Shown piece by piece: positions 31,276 through 42,053 of a stretch of 64,000 nucleotides of DNA. Where the stretch lies: the NCBI GenBank assembly GCA_022457155.1, contig JAJGOT010000284.1:558001-622000 (forward strand). Direction: 5' to 3'. This DNA comes from Cladopsammia gracilis (Eukaryota > Cnidaria > Anthozoa > Scleractinia > Dendrophylliidae). Made by a program: the position numbers and the translations under genes. The notes under the pieces are model-generated. The model did no database searches and was not told the origin of the DNA. It was given only the letters and a program-made list of their open reading frames with translations. How positions within the stretch are numbered: position 1 is the stretch's first letter; every line of letters starts with the position of its first letter.

Positions 31276-31539
31276 GGGTTGTAAGTAAGTAAGATGTAAG
31301 ACCGGAAGTAATGTAATTTATGCCAGTTTCGGCCGTGGAGTTCCTGAAAAAAAAAATATGCTTCCATGAGTCACTTTGAAGGTTTTCCTGACCATGTGGC
31401 GAATTTTGAATCGTTCCATAAGCGTTTTCCCTCTGGAATCATTAGTAAAAATGTTTATCGAGCGTGTAACAGCCGCCATCTTGGAGAAATGACGTCAATT
31501 CCTCAAATAAATAATTTTACATATTCCGTTAACGATTTG

Positions 31540-31612
31540 CTTTGCTGGCCCAGTGGATTGTTCCGTTGGATATAGTGCATAGTCATGTGTCGCAGGTTCG
31601 ACTCCCGACCGA
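31540..31612 (+). repeat. tRNA-like sequence
   Basis: A-box-like ctggcccagtgga and B box aggttcgactcccgaccg at tRNA-like spacing, followed by a T run (31620-31628) that could act as a Pol III stop. Acceptor pairing is poor. Probably a tRNA-derived SINE head. Confidence 0.4.
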
Positions 31613-32720
31613 AGCCAAACTTTTTTTTCCTTTTTTTGTTTTTTCCAAGACAACCTTTATTTTTTTTTCTTTTTGTCGCTTAACAAGCTTGCAGGGCGCA
31701 TTACCATCAAGCGTTTCAAAAATGTCAATCCCGTCGATGTAAACTCGCAACGTAAAGACCGTGGGGAGCCCACTGGGGATGAGAATACGATGATGATCCG
31801 ATATGTTGTGCGATGTTTTCCAATGTTTCTTCTTCATCATCTTCGTGAATCTTCGACGTTTACGGCGAACGACGATAAACTTCGACGATTGTCGTCATCT
31901 ATCGGAAGTTTTCGACTTTCTATTGATTAAAAACGTTGCATACTTGCATGCGTCTTTTCACATGAAAACAGATAGCGTAACTTAATATCTTTGACTCCAA
32001 GAATTAACGTTTTCTTTGTTATTACTACAAAATCTTCTTTTACACTCTGCTACGCATTCTCAAGAATGCACAATTGCATATTCTTGGTTTTCACATGACG
32101 TCATAAAAATTAAAAAAATATGAAGTATACACCCTACAAAGCTGTTTCTAACATGGTATGTGGATACAAGTATTATTAATCTTTCACAAAAAGTTTCAAG
32201 TTTTAACGATGTACAAAGGTTTTAAATGTGTCACGCAATTCGTCACGCTATTTCAGATAAGTCGTGAAAATAAACAAACTTGAATCAGCTGAAAGTTATT
32301 GTTTGCATTATAAGTGCTTATAAGCCGACTTAATGCAGCTTATAGCAAATACAATATTTTTTTTATTTGATTTTTGGTGTAATTTAATAAAGACTTTGAA
32401 TTTTTGGCCGCCATCTTTGTGCCCCTGAGTGGGGCACAATGATGGCCGCTCCATACATTTCTTACTAAAAATGTCTAATACTCGTTCGCCTTTAACTCTT
32501 GAACGAAATGCTTAGGCGCTTCACAATTTGGCCAAGATGTGTAGTTTTAAACTCTCTACAATTCCATAAACATTCCATAACATTTGTCTATTTCCCGACT
32601 CTTTCCATACCAGCGGCAGCAATTGCTTAGTGAAAAACTCAGGCAAAAATTATCTGCCAGTCATTACCCACAAATTATGCTTCCTGTAAACCACATACAC
32701 TCCCGCAAGTGCCTATTTTT

Positions 32721-33310
32721 AACCCGTGAATATACGCGCATGCGTAATGAACGGGTTATCGGTAACGGCGACTGATATGCAAATGAGTCACTCGCTCACT
32801 CCTTCCATCAGCTGTAAACTTAGTGACGTAATGCTTTGTTACGAACGGTTTTGTAACAAGAACAGCGTGAATCCAGCGATAACAATAACTGAATTGGTGT
32901 AAACGAATATAAACAACAATAAGCTTAAAGATGTTTCGCATTTGGAGTCTTAATCGATCTAAAAGGAATTTTCAACTGAGACACGCGTTTTGATGGTTAT
33001 CTACATTTAAATAATAAAATTTATCCTAGTTCAAGTCAGTGGTCACGGTGGTCGAGTGGTGTAAAGCGTGGAAAGGCCCCGGTTCGAATTTCGCTCGGCC
33101 GTTCATCTTTTTTTTTCGTTTTTTTTTTTCTTTCTTCTTCGGACTCAACATTATGAAAGTGATGTACTGTATTTTTAATTTTTGCGTTTGTCAAAAATCC
33201 TTACGTTTAATTTTAAAAAAAATATTGAACCGTAACAGAGTGAAAACATAAGCTTATCGCATTGCGTTTAAACGCGTTACGCATTTCAAATTCACGGGTT
33301 GGCTCTAAGG
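32721..33310 (+). mobile_element. tRNA-bearing foldback element, copy 2
   Basis: Same ends as 18045-18664. The tRNA-like block (about 33042-33100) has lost part of its middle (the segment between A and B boxes is shorter), so this copy would not fold as a tRNA. Located at the matching place of duplication copy B. Confidence 0.75.
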
Positions 33311-33509
33311 AGCCTTTGATTCAACTTTCTCACCAGTGGCAGTAGCCACATGCACTCCTTGAGTGCCCATCTTTTTCTAAAATGTCTCAAATGTTAGATA
33401 AAGTTGAATGCTACTTGCATGAAAAATTTCAACATAGGTCACCGAGCAAATTTTTGAGATAAAGTGGAATATTTATGCACGATTTATTTCCGGTTCGCGC
33501 GATTTTACG

Positions 33510-35030
33510 CAGTATTTTCATTTCCGGTGAGCTGCGCGAGCTACTTTTTGAAAGGAAAATCATGCAGCTGACGCGTGCGTCAAGGATTTGACCTCCGAGC
33601 TAAGAATTGTCAGAAAAGACGGACGTTTGAGCCCGTAAACTACCAGCGGTATCGAGTATCTCCGAAACAAAATGGCTACCAAGGTCACCAAGGCTTAGAA
33701 AGAAATGTATGGGTTAATAAATAAAATTGTAAAAAATAAATTTGTGCCCTCACCTGCAACATTTGCCGGAATTGCTTCCACTCGAACAAAGCATAGTGAA
33801 TCGACGCTAAAAACTATGGCTCCAGGTTACGAAGTTAAAGGGAACCTCCATTGTCAGAACAAATTGACGTTAAATTGTTGGAAATACATACAATCTTTGT
33901 AATATCTTACAAATATCCCGAAATTAGTCGTCTCAAGTTCACCGTGACTATTGAACTCTTCTGAAGTCCAATCATATTTGCCGTAATCTTTCCTCAAAGT
34001 AGACATTAATTATCACCAATGTTCTTGCTCTTGCTCATTTTGGCAAGAGGTAATAAAATCTTGGCACATACTCCTGCCCTCTCTTTTGTGTTTGGCTTGT
34101 TCATAGTAATGTTACCGTGGGTAATTACTTGAGCTCTGAAGATTTTGTATGAAGAGATACGCATTGAACCTCTGAGGTCAGTGAACATATACAAAAGCTC
34201 ACACGTTAATCCATGAGTTCATGTGAGTCGATACAGATGTCATGATAACTTAAAACATATTTTAAATCTACATGTGTGAGAAGGCTAATTTAAACTTTTC
34301 GTCAGATTTAATTTCTTCTTGTTGTGAATTAACACCAATATCTTGCTCGTTTTGACAACTAAATACTTAATTATTACTCACGCTTGGCGCTCCTTCGCTC
34401 TGTTGTGATTAGTTTATTCATAGTAATGTTAGTGTGGCTGACACGTATGCTGTCAAAAAAAATGAGCATTTGAGCCTCACTGGTGACCTTATATGACTAA
34501 TTAAGATCAAACATAAACAACGCTCGTCGGCCGAACAAAATTCACCAAATTTCAATTTATTTATATACAAGGCCAAGAAAAGCGCCTCTTATTTTAACTG
34601 TTCCCTTTCTAAAGTGCTCTTTTTAATTACCAGCAATTTTCTTGCTTGCTTTGTATAGGTAATCATACGGTTTTTTTGGCAAAATTTTTGCATTAATTTT
34701 TTTTATTTTTAATTTGCACTGGTGTTACACTTTTTGCACGGGCGTTACACTTGAACTGCACTGCTCTTAGCCAATCAGAATTGAGTAAATTTTTTCATGT
34801 ATATTTTAAACGAGATATAAGAAACATATCATGATAACATGCCCTGAGAGGTCAAAGCCATTCCTTGTGGTAGATAAACTATGTTGTAGACCGGGGTTTT
34901 TATCGTAGTTTAAAATTCCGGCGTTATCTTTGCGGCAGGAAATAAATTATGTTATGCGAGGAATGTACAGTTTATCAATGTGTGATCCATAAATCCAGAG
35001 CATTAGTTCCTTTTAGCAAGCGTTTGCCAT
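33510..35030. other. No gene recognised; direct repeat
   Basis: AT-rich. Two related segments (about 34010-34190 and 34345-34500) share ttgctc.ttttg, gtttattcatagtaatgtta and gtg...aattact-type words. A dispersed element end (actgctcttagccaatcagaattgag) lies at about 34760-34785. No coding feature recognised. Confidence 0.45.
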
Positions 35031-35340
35031 ACACCCGTAGAGTTAGAGGCCATCCACATAAGACTTCATCCTAATCAGAACATCAACAGAGATAGTGGAA
35101 TTGAAATTCCCGAAGCGTGGATGCCTACAATCAAGAAGCATAACAGCCGACCGATATCAAATCGGACCGGAGAGGGAACAACATCTTTTCGGAATAATAA
35201 TGAGGATCGAAATGCACCAATAGCAACAAGCCAACGTGCTACACAAGCGACACGTAACCAATCGACCTCATCGCCTGATGAAGACTAGCAGTAATAGCAG
35301 TCGAAACGTCGCGATCAACATCTTAAAGTGACTCCATCGT
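35031..35340 (+). mobile_element. Penelope-like (GIY-YIG) ORF C-terminus and 3' tail
   Basis: Open from 35031 to TAG at 35286-35288 (86 codons including the stop). Contains ELEAIHIRLHPNQNINRDSG, EIPEAWMPTIKKH and a basic/Ser-Thr-rich end, and stops in ...SPDED next to cctgatgaagactag, then gcagtcgaaacgtcgcg. The EAIHIRLHP / NRDSG layout is what I recognise from the C-terminus of cnidarian GIY-YIG-bearing Penelope-like polymerases. The upstream RT is absent. Confidence 0.6.
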
Positions 35341-35559
35341 GAGACAAACGAAAAAAGCGTTTACCTATATTCCAAATAGTTGAATACTAATCTCTGCCGC
35401 GCAGCCACATGCTTTATATTAGCAAGCGCATGCACTGGCCGTAACTTCTTATTCTGCACGTAAAATTACAGAACAATGTCACTCTTTTGAGAAATTCCAT
35501 GCGCCGAGGCTAGGGACGTGTTCAGAATAACGGGAAGAACAAGACATCGCGTCTTTTAT

Positions 35560-35660
35560 GCACATTCGACGCACTTAAAATAACTTTAAAACGATCTTAA
35601 CACTGTTAAAACGAGGTAGTTTGATATATATTTCGCTCTTCGAGCCTCTTCAGTCGTTCG
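35560..35660 (-). mobile_element. Penelope-like tail motif on the minus strand
   Basis: Reversed, the sequence reads ctgaagaggctcgaagagcg, then aaatatatatcaaactac. This is the same CTGAAGA...CGAAA tail layout seen at the other fragments. No ORF. Confidence 0.35.
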
Positions 35661-35879
35661 CCATAAAAAATGTCAACATTCCACGTGTGCTTTGACTTCA
35701 TGTAAGTAATCGCGAGATATCTTATCTTGGTGGGACTGCGCGGCCATGAGTGATTACCGCGCGTGGAATATGGAAATAATTCCACTCGTTCATAGAGTCA
35801 CTAAGACTAATGTCACTCTTTAATGTCACTCTTCTTTCTTTCCTTTGACTCAGTAAATTGTAATAAGTGCAAGGCCAAC

Positions 35880-36461
35880 TATGTTTGAACAACTATGCAC
35901 TACAATAGATCATAGAATCCGCTTCATCGAAACAAACTTATAACAAGCCCTTCCAAGCTTATGCTTGAGAGCAGATTACATTGTAACTAATATTGCTTCT
36001 TGTGTCGAACACTAATCAAAGCGTCAACCAAAAACTCCTATGCATTTGTTAAGTTTAAAAGAAAAAAAATTACCAAAACATGCAGTGAGAATGAAATATG
36101 TCAACATTTTAAGAACGTTGAAAGAAGAGACCAAGGCTGAGATCGATCTTTGTGCCCTTACTCTCATAGTCAGCAGTGAGTCAGTTCGGCTCAAAACGCT
36201 AAAAGAAGCTTATCTGATTTTTAATAAACACAGTGTATGAATTTATGTAGGACTACATATGTCGTCACTAACAAAACGTAAAACATAGTGCAATTCCTGT
36301 GTTATGCTCAGAAGCAGAATGCCATAATGTTTTGTGTCTTGTGTTTATAACTGACAGAGCGTAAAACTTTTAAGGCTGCAATTAAAAATAGAATCCACTT
36401 CCAGCAAACTGAACATAATTATAAAATGCCATTCCAAATTTATGCTATGGAGCAGAACATC
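35880..36461 (+). promoter_or_regulatory. Degenerate upstream modules of gene C
   Basis: Three degenerate cores of the promoter module (35958-35974 cttatgcttgagagcag, 36302-36316, 36440-36455), each with nearby agcgtaaa / cttgtgtc words. They lie upstream of the regular 160-bp array. The open frame 36040-36240 between them has no support. Confidence 0.45.
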
Positions 36462-36608
36462 AGGCCCTGCTTGTTCAAGAGATGGATAGCGCTATCCAGC
36501 AGATAAATCTCTATCCAGTGGATAACGCAAATGGTTTTGTACACGTTTACCGGCTGGATAGCTATTTATCCGCTGGATAGCGCTATCTACCTTTTGAACA
36601 ACCGGGGC
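36462..36608. mobile_element. 147-bp MITE splitting a promoter module
   Basis: Inverted termini ggccctgcttgttcaagaga and its complement ...ttttgaacaaccggggcc, with internal ggatagcgctatcca repeats in both orientations. It interrupts the module between catca and gaacttgtat, which are contiguous in neighbouring modules (36766-36775). A 3-bp TCA/CCA imperfect duplication is possible. Harbinger-like by termini. Confidence 0.8.
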
Positions 36609-37022
36609 CAGAACTTGTATTGCGTCTTGATTCCAAGTCTGACGGAGCGTAAATCAAATTACAATGTAGCTGTGCCATTATTCTATCTTGGCAGTGCAAT
36701 TATTTATAGAATCGACTTCCGTCAAAACATAATTATGACATGCCATTCCAAACAAGGGAGCAAAACATCAGAACTTGTATTGCGTCTTGATTCCAAGTCT
36801 GACGGAGCGTAAATCAAATTACAATGTAGCTGTGCCATTATTCTATCTTGGCAGTGCAATTATTTATAGAATCGACTTCCGTCAAAACATAATTATGACA
36901 TGCCATTCCAAACAAGGGAGCAAAACATCAGAACTTGTATTGCGTCTTGATTCCAAGTCTGACGGAGCGTAAATCAAATTACAATGCAGCTGTGCCATTA
37001 TTCAATCTTGGCAGTGCAATTA
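36609..37022 (+). repeat. 160-bp tandem module array upstream of gene C
   Basis: gaacttgtattgcgtcttga recurs at 36611, 36771 and 36931 (exactly 160 bp). The first two full units are virtually identical (a very recent duplication), the third diverges after 60 bp. Homologous to 8251-8580 of gene A. Confidence 0.9.
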
Positions 37023-37059
37023 ATTATGGGATCCACCTCCATCAAAACACCGTGTGTAT

Positions 37060-37218
37060 CGCCGAAACTATTCAAAGTCAGCTATTAACCCAAAAGTATT
37101 CCCCGAAGAAGTAATTATAAAATGCCGCGCTTCAAATATTATGCTCAGGAGCAGAAGAACTGAACTGTCACGAGACATAACAATTTCTTTATTTCTTTAC
37201 AATTCGGCTTTCTCACGG
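37060..37218 (+). promoter_or_regulatory. Gene C upstream block shared with gene A
   Basis: Matches 7833-7986 and holds the empty site TTCTCACGG (37210-37218) for the MITE at 7987-8124. Module core attatgctcaggagcag at 37138-37154. Confidence 0.6.
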
Positions 37219-37323
37219 CTGCCTTGACATTTTAAAAATAACTTGTATTTGTTGAGACGTCTAGACAAAAAGGACTAAATTTAAAGACTCAATTGATTGC
37301 AAAGTGTCAATTGCTTTTAACAC

Positions 37324-37431
37324 TATAAAAAGGGGGAACTTTCGAGGTACATTATTCTGCTTGTGGAACTCATTCTGCAAACATCCAGAGGATCGATCAT
37401 CCAGTTGCAAGTTAATTCGAGGTAAGTAAAT
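37324..37431 (+). promoter_or_regulatory. Gene C core promoter and noncoding first exon
   Basis: TATAAAA at 37324-37330 and the ggatcgatcatccagttgca block end in ttaattcgag|gtaagt (donor at 37432). Highly similar to gene A's 8641-8740, with more substitutions upstream of TATA than in the exon. The presumed acceptor is cgacag at about 44053, 11 bp before the lectin start codon. Confidence 0.5.
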
Positions 37432-38577
37432 AAATTGATCGAAGTTTAAATGTACTCATTTTATCGCACCTTATCGAAGAAAAGTGAAAACATTTTACAA
37501 CGCATTTCAAACCCGGCTCAATGCAAAGGAAATAACATCTATTTTCTGGACGCATATATTTTAATTCGATGGAAGATATACAGGCCTTTTTTATCTCTAA
37601 CGCTTGTCTCATTGGAGCGACAATTTTGTACAACAATGAAAAAACGATCCTGCAAAGAAATATTTAGATATAACAAAACAATCGATAGTTTCAAAACAGG
37701 CTAAAACAACAAACATATTTTGATGCTGTAAAGTTAAGTCTATTCTATCAATTCGCATATTTGGATGTTGTTGAGATAGGTCGCACATAAATGCCTCAAC
37801 AGTAGTGACGAGGGCTGTAGCGTAGGGTGCGGTTCTGCAAGACTTTACTCCCCAGTCGAAGAGTTTTAAAAAAGAACGAAGCATACAAGGTTTCCATTGG
37901 ATTTATATACGACTGGTTCTTGAAAGTATTCAATTTTGCATTTTAATTTCAATTTAAAATACAAGGGATCTTACATGTAATACTCCACTGCTCACCTACG
38001 ACATCGAAAACCAGAACTTGCAAACGTCTTGCCAAAACGTTGGAAAACGATTTTGCACGCGCACTTTAACTGAGTTAAAGACCGATGACTGTCAGTTGGT
38101 GTATTGATATTGTTAAATGAAAATTTTCGTTAGCTAGAGCTGACACATTCGGGTTTTTTTTTTCAATACTCCAGACGAAGAGGATAATCAATAATCTCTT
38201 ATGGTTGCTCGCCAGACCACGGATGGACAAATACCATCTATAGAATTCGGCTTTCTCTTTTACTGTAATTATATTTTATTTATATCAACGCCCGAGGGAT
38301 ACTCAATGTTTAGTATGACGTTGCTGTCCGCTAGACCATAGAGACAATTAACCATCTAGAATTCGGCTTTCTTTTGCTATTTGTAAACGACATATAATTC
38401 GGCCTTCTTTTTGTCTGAGAATGATGAATAAACGTAGGAAATATTTCATTACCCGCGGTTAAACATAGCACTTTTGCCTAGGCAAAATACCTAGGCTCTC
38501 TGTTTACCAGGTTAAAGTTATTTACGTGTGCCAATAAGACTTTTGAAAAGGTCAATTTTATTTTCCATTTCATGATT

Positions 38578-38680
38578 TTCTCTAGCCTACGCGCAGACCT
38601 ATCCGATTTCCTTGCTCCCCGCGACCGTTTTCCGCGGGAAGCAAGGAAATCGGATACGTCTGCGCGCAAGCTAGGTTTTC
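38578..38680. repeat. Hairpin MITE
   Basis: attttctctagcctacgcgc...aaggaaatcggat: the arms tctagcctacgcgcagac / gtctgcgcgcaagctag and tccgatttccttgctccccg / cgggaagcaaggaaatcgga pair around a short GC-rich loop. Confidence 0.75.
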
Positions 38681-39349
38681 TCACGTGTGCGATTAAAACT
38701 GATCTGGATAAATTTGATAATTTGATGATCGAAATGTTATTATAGCATGCTATCATTTCCTAACCCTAGGGGAAGTGATTTTTACCAACTATAACCAGTG
38801 ATTGCATGGGTAAATCATTTGGTGTCAGGATCATATTTCGCGAAGCGAGGATAAATTTGTCGCGCGTGGATCGGTTTTATATTGGTTTGGTGTCCTGCAG
38901 TTGCCAAGCAACAAAACCGCGACAACTACTTCATGTAAGCATAAAGGAACACAGTACACAAATTAAAGACGGCTGTACTCCTTAGATATTGTATTGTGCT
39001 ATCATTTTTTGCTATTCAGAAAAATATAGAACGGGAGTGCAACGAGATTTATTTTCTAGAGAGGCCTCTTTTCATACTTGGCTTCTAGACTAGAAGACTT
39101 CCGTTAGAAATGCAATACAAAAGACTTCCGTCAAACAATACAAATCGTAGAATTCGGCGCTTGTTTGTGAAACAGTAAGTGCTTTAATAACCATGGATTT
39201 CAATTGACGTTTTAAAACAAAGACCTGCCGAGACAATGTAAATTGTGTTGACCAGAACTGTATCCTTTTTACATCAGGAAAATGCGCTCCAGAAGAGTGC
39301 GATTATGGCTAAATCGGAGAATAGTAACATATGAGTTTAGACATACAAT

Positions 39350-39670
39350 TCTTTCGATTCTCCTTTCTCCTCTCTCCTCTTTCTCCGATTATACGATTTT
39401 TCCGATTCTTCGAATTCTACTCGATTCTCCGATTTTTTCCGATTATACGATTCTTCCTATTCTCCTATTCCGCTTTCTCCGATTATACGATTCTTCCGAT
39501 TCACCGAGTTCTACTCGATTCTCCTATTCCGCTTTCTCCGATTATACGATTCTTCCGATTCACCGAGTTCTACTCGATTCTCCGATTATACGATTCTTCC
39601 AATTCTCCTATTCCGCTTTCTCCGATTATACGATTCTTCCGATCGTTATTCTACGATTCTATGATTATTT
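39350..39670. repeat. Minisatellite (cgattctccgattatacgat units)
   Basis: Short units (ttctccgattatacgattct; tccgattcaccgagttctac) reiterated at about 11- and 60-bp periods. A diverged inverted relative lies at 42595-42770. Both are flanked by tatggctaaatcggagaata in opposite orientation (39305 and near 42775). The 154- and 127-codon frames here are repeat translations. Confidence 0.85.
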
Positions 39671-39700
39671 CGTTACTACGATTTCTACACGATTCGCCAT

Positions 39701-39850
39701 ATCTCGTTCTTTAATCCACGAGCCGAAACAAGCGCGCTACACATGAATATAATCTCGTTCTTTAATCCATGAGCCGAAAAATGCGCGCTACACATGAATA
39801 TATCTCGTTCTTAAATCCATCAGCCGAACCAAGCGCACTACACATGAATA
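39701..39850. repeat. Three tandem 50-bp units
   Basis: atctcgttctttaatccacg begins units at 39701, 39752 and 39802, each ending cgc.ctacacatgaatat. The units differ by a few substitutions. Confidence 0.85.
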
Positions 39851-39984
39851 TTCTTTGAACTTGAACCTTTTAACTTTTATTACTGATACAACATTATAAT
39901 CTTCAATACACTGTGCCTCTATTATAGTCGCACGTTAACAGTTACTTCATTTTTCCTTTGCTTCTTAAGCGTTCCTCGATAAGT

Positions 39985-40386
39985 TCATTGCGTGTTTCGA
40001 TCACAAACTACATAAATGCATGCTTTAAACTTAAATTCAGCCATTCGATTGCACAGGTGTTTAAACCTGTTCAGAAATCGATTGCTCTGTTCAGCAGATT
40101 CAGTGTTTGTTCCTCTTATGTCTTTGAATACTTCAAGATGAGGATGATAGCGGCACTTTGGATTGTTTGGAGGCATACAGCACTTCTCTTTGTGCTTCAG
40201 CACATGAAAAATATCCACCAAAAACTTTACATGATCTAAAAGAATTTTTGCACCGACATTTCCTTTCTTACTAAGGTTGCTCAAGAAAGGATGAAGATCG
40301 CATGATCTATCATAACGGCCGACAAATTTCAGTCTCATTAAATCGTCTGTTGTCTTCCCGAATGTTAACAACAAAAACGCGTACAC
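39985..40386 (-). pseudogene. KDZ/Zisupton-type transposase C-terminal fragment
   Basis: A minus-strand open frame of 133 codons without a genuine ATG at its start. It shows YDRSCDLHPFL, AKILLDHVKFLVDIFHVLKH followed by a Cys pair (KEKCC...KCRYHP), and GTNTESAEQSNRFLNR. The FHxxxH-Cys layout and the NTExAEQ motif followed by a helix recall the C-terminal catalytic part of KDZ-superfamily (Kyakuja-Dileera-Zisupton) transposases; assignment from memory, not searched. Upstream (40387-41000) no N-terminal half could be found, so it is a fragment. Confidence 0.45.
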
Positions 40387-41496
40387 TTGGGTGCATGCAA
40401 AGGAACAATTTAATGCTTCTTTTAATGTCTCCTCTAACTGAGTGACACTTCGCTACCAATTATGAACATTTCACCAGGCTTTTTTAAAGACTTCTCATGA
40501 ACTGAGTGACACTGGTCTAACGTCTAATAAACATTTCAGTCATTCTTTAATTTTAATGTTTTAACCAGTTCTATTAAGCGCCAGGAGCCATTATCCTGTA
40601 AGCGTTCATGTTTTTAGTGGAAAACTGTAAATTAGTTATGTTAAGGTTAGTGTACCTTCATTGGTCCCATTTTCCATAATTTTAGATTTTTTGATTTCTG
40701 TAAAGATACAACATCAATCTAAAAATTATTGAAAGGATTTTTGCAAAATCATTAAAAGAACGCGAGATATTCTTAAAAAAGAGTGTTAAGGGAATAGTTA
40801 ATAGGTAGCTACGGGTGTGATAATCCGATAATCCTATTTAGGAGTCCAGTGGCCTGTTTCAATTTTCCCGCTAAATTTCTGATCCGGGTGTAATATGGAG
40901 GTGACAGGCCTGCACGACTCTTACCTCATGTTTTTAATGCCATTTGCTCCTTCTATATGTTTTGAATGGGTATTCTACATTTAGCCGTTTGTTAAGAAGG
41001 ATTTTATTTACTGTAGAGTGTAGACTGAGTTTTAAAAGAGTCTAAAAACCTTTCAAAAGCCGCGTGCAATGGACTAGAGATCAAGCCGGTCTGTCGGTTG
41101 TAGTTTCCCGACGTGTTGAGCTTGTAGATTTTGACCTCATCAGTTAGCGTCCTTTTTTGCCTGGCGGTTGTTGTGTTGTTTTCGCCATTAATATTGGCAT
41201 CTAGATTTTTATGTCGGAAAGGTTTGAATTTCTCTAACCTTTCTCTCTGAAATACCGGACATGACAGGATCTGAAATGATCTGTTGGCCATGAATGTCTT
41301 TCCTGCTATTTATGTCACGCTGGGACCAGCTATTTTAGTTTTGTCTTTACAGGATTTTAATTTTCAGGATCCAAGCTTTATAGCAGAGTTGCAGCTTAAT
41401 AAGCTATTAAACTTAATTATGTAGAGAGTTGAAGTTTGTCACAGTCAAGGCTGTATATAAAGTTACCTTCCATTCGCTACGCTTTATAGCTTACCC

Positions 41497-41552
41497 TCCG
41501 AGCAGAGCCTCTTTCGATTCTAGGAGGATCGAAAGAGGCTCTGCTTGCAGGG
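41497..41552. repeat. Perfect hairpin
   Basis: gcagagcctctttcgatt / gatcgaaagaggctctgc around a gctaggag-type loop, about 20-bp arms. Confidence 0.75.
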
Positions 41553-41977
41553 TATTTATAGCTGAGTAGAGCTCGATGTTTATTACTCATGCGCGTAGCG
41601 GCATGAGTTATAAAATGGCCTCGGTTTTTCTTCTTATTTTATTTTTTTTTTTTGGTGTCACGATTTTGCATGCAAATTTATGCACGCATATTTTAAATTG
41701 TGCTCTTCCGGTTCATAGCTTTGCTATTTACACTTCTTGTTTAGTGACTTCCGGCTACTTTCACTTCCGGTAAAACAGCGTTACTGAAGCGTCACGACAG
41801 CGTCTCCTACAATTCTACTTACACAACTAATGTTCACGTTAGGTATATATAAGACGTAGAAGAATCATTGGCTTCATTGTGGTACAGCCTTCATTTACAA
41901 AACATTCAATAGTAAACAACGTGGTTTGCAGGAACGATGACTGAATGAAAGGATAAACTCTTCTCCATGTCGGACAT

Positions 41978-41978
<1 letters not shown>

Positions 41979-42050
<72 letters not shown>
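41979..42050. repeat. (TA)n microsatellite
   Basis: About 70 bp of TA. Confidence 0.95.

Positions 42051-42053
<3 letters not shown>

Larger units (their letters stand above)
25575..33507 (+). repeat. Segmental duplication, copy B
   Basis: Collinear with 12285-19015 at a constant offset of 13282 across exons 4 and 5 (14981 against 28263, 16028 against 29310). Longer because of copy-B-specific segments (30800-30924 and about 31120-32710). Ends close to ggttcgcgcgatttt, before the RTK exon of copy A. Confidence 0.9.

Noticed and set aside
39282..39746. 154-codon plus-strand frame
   Set aside because: It is a translation of the cgattctccgattatacgat minisatellite; the alternative frame is equally long and equally repetitive.
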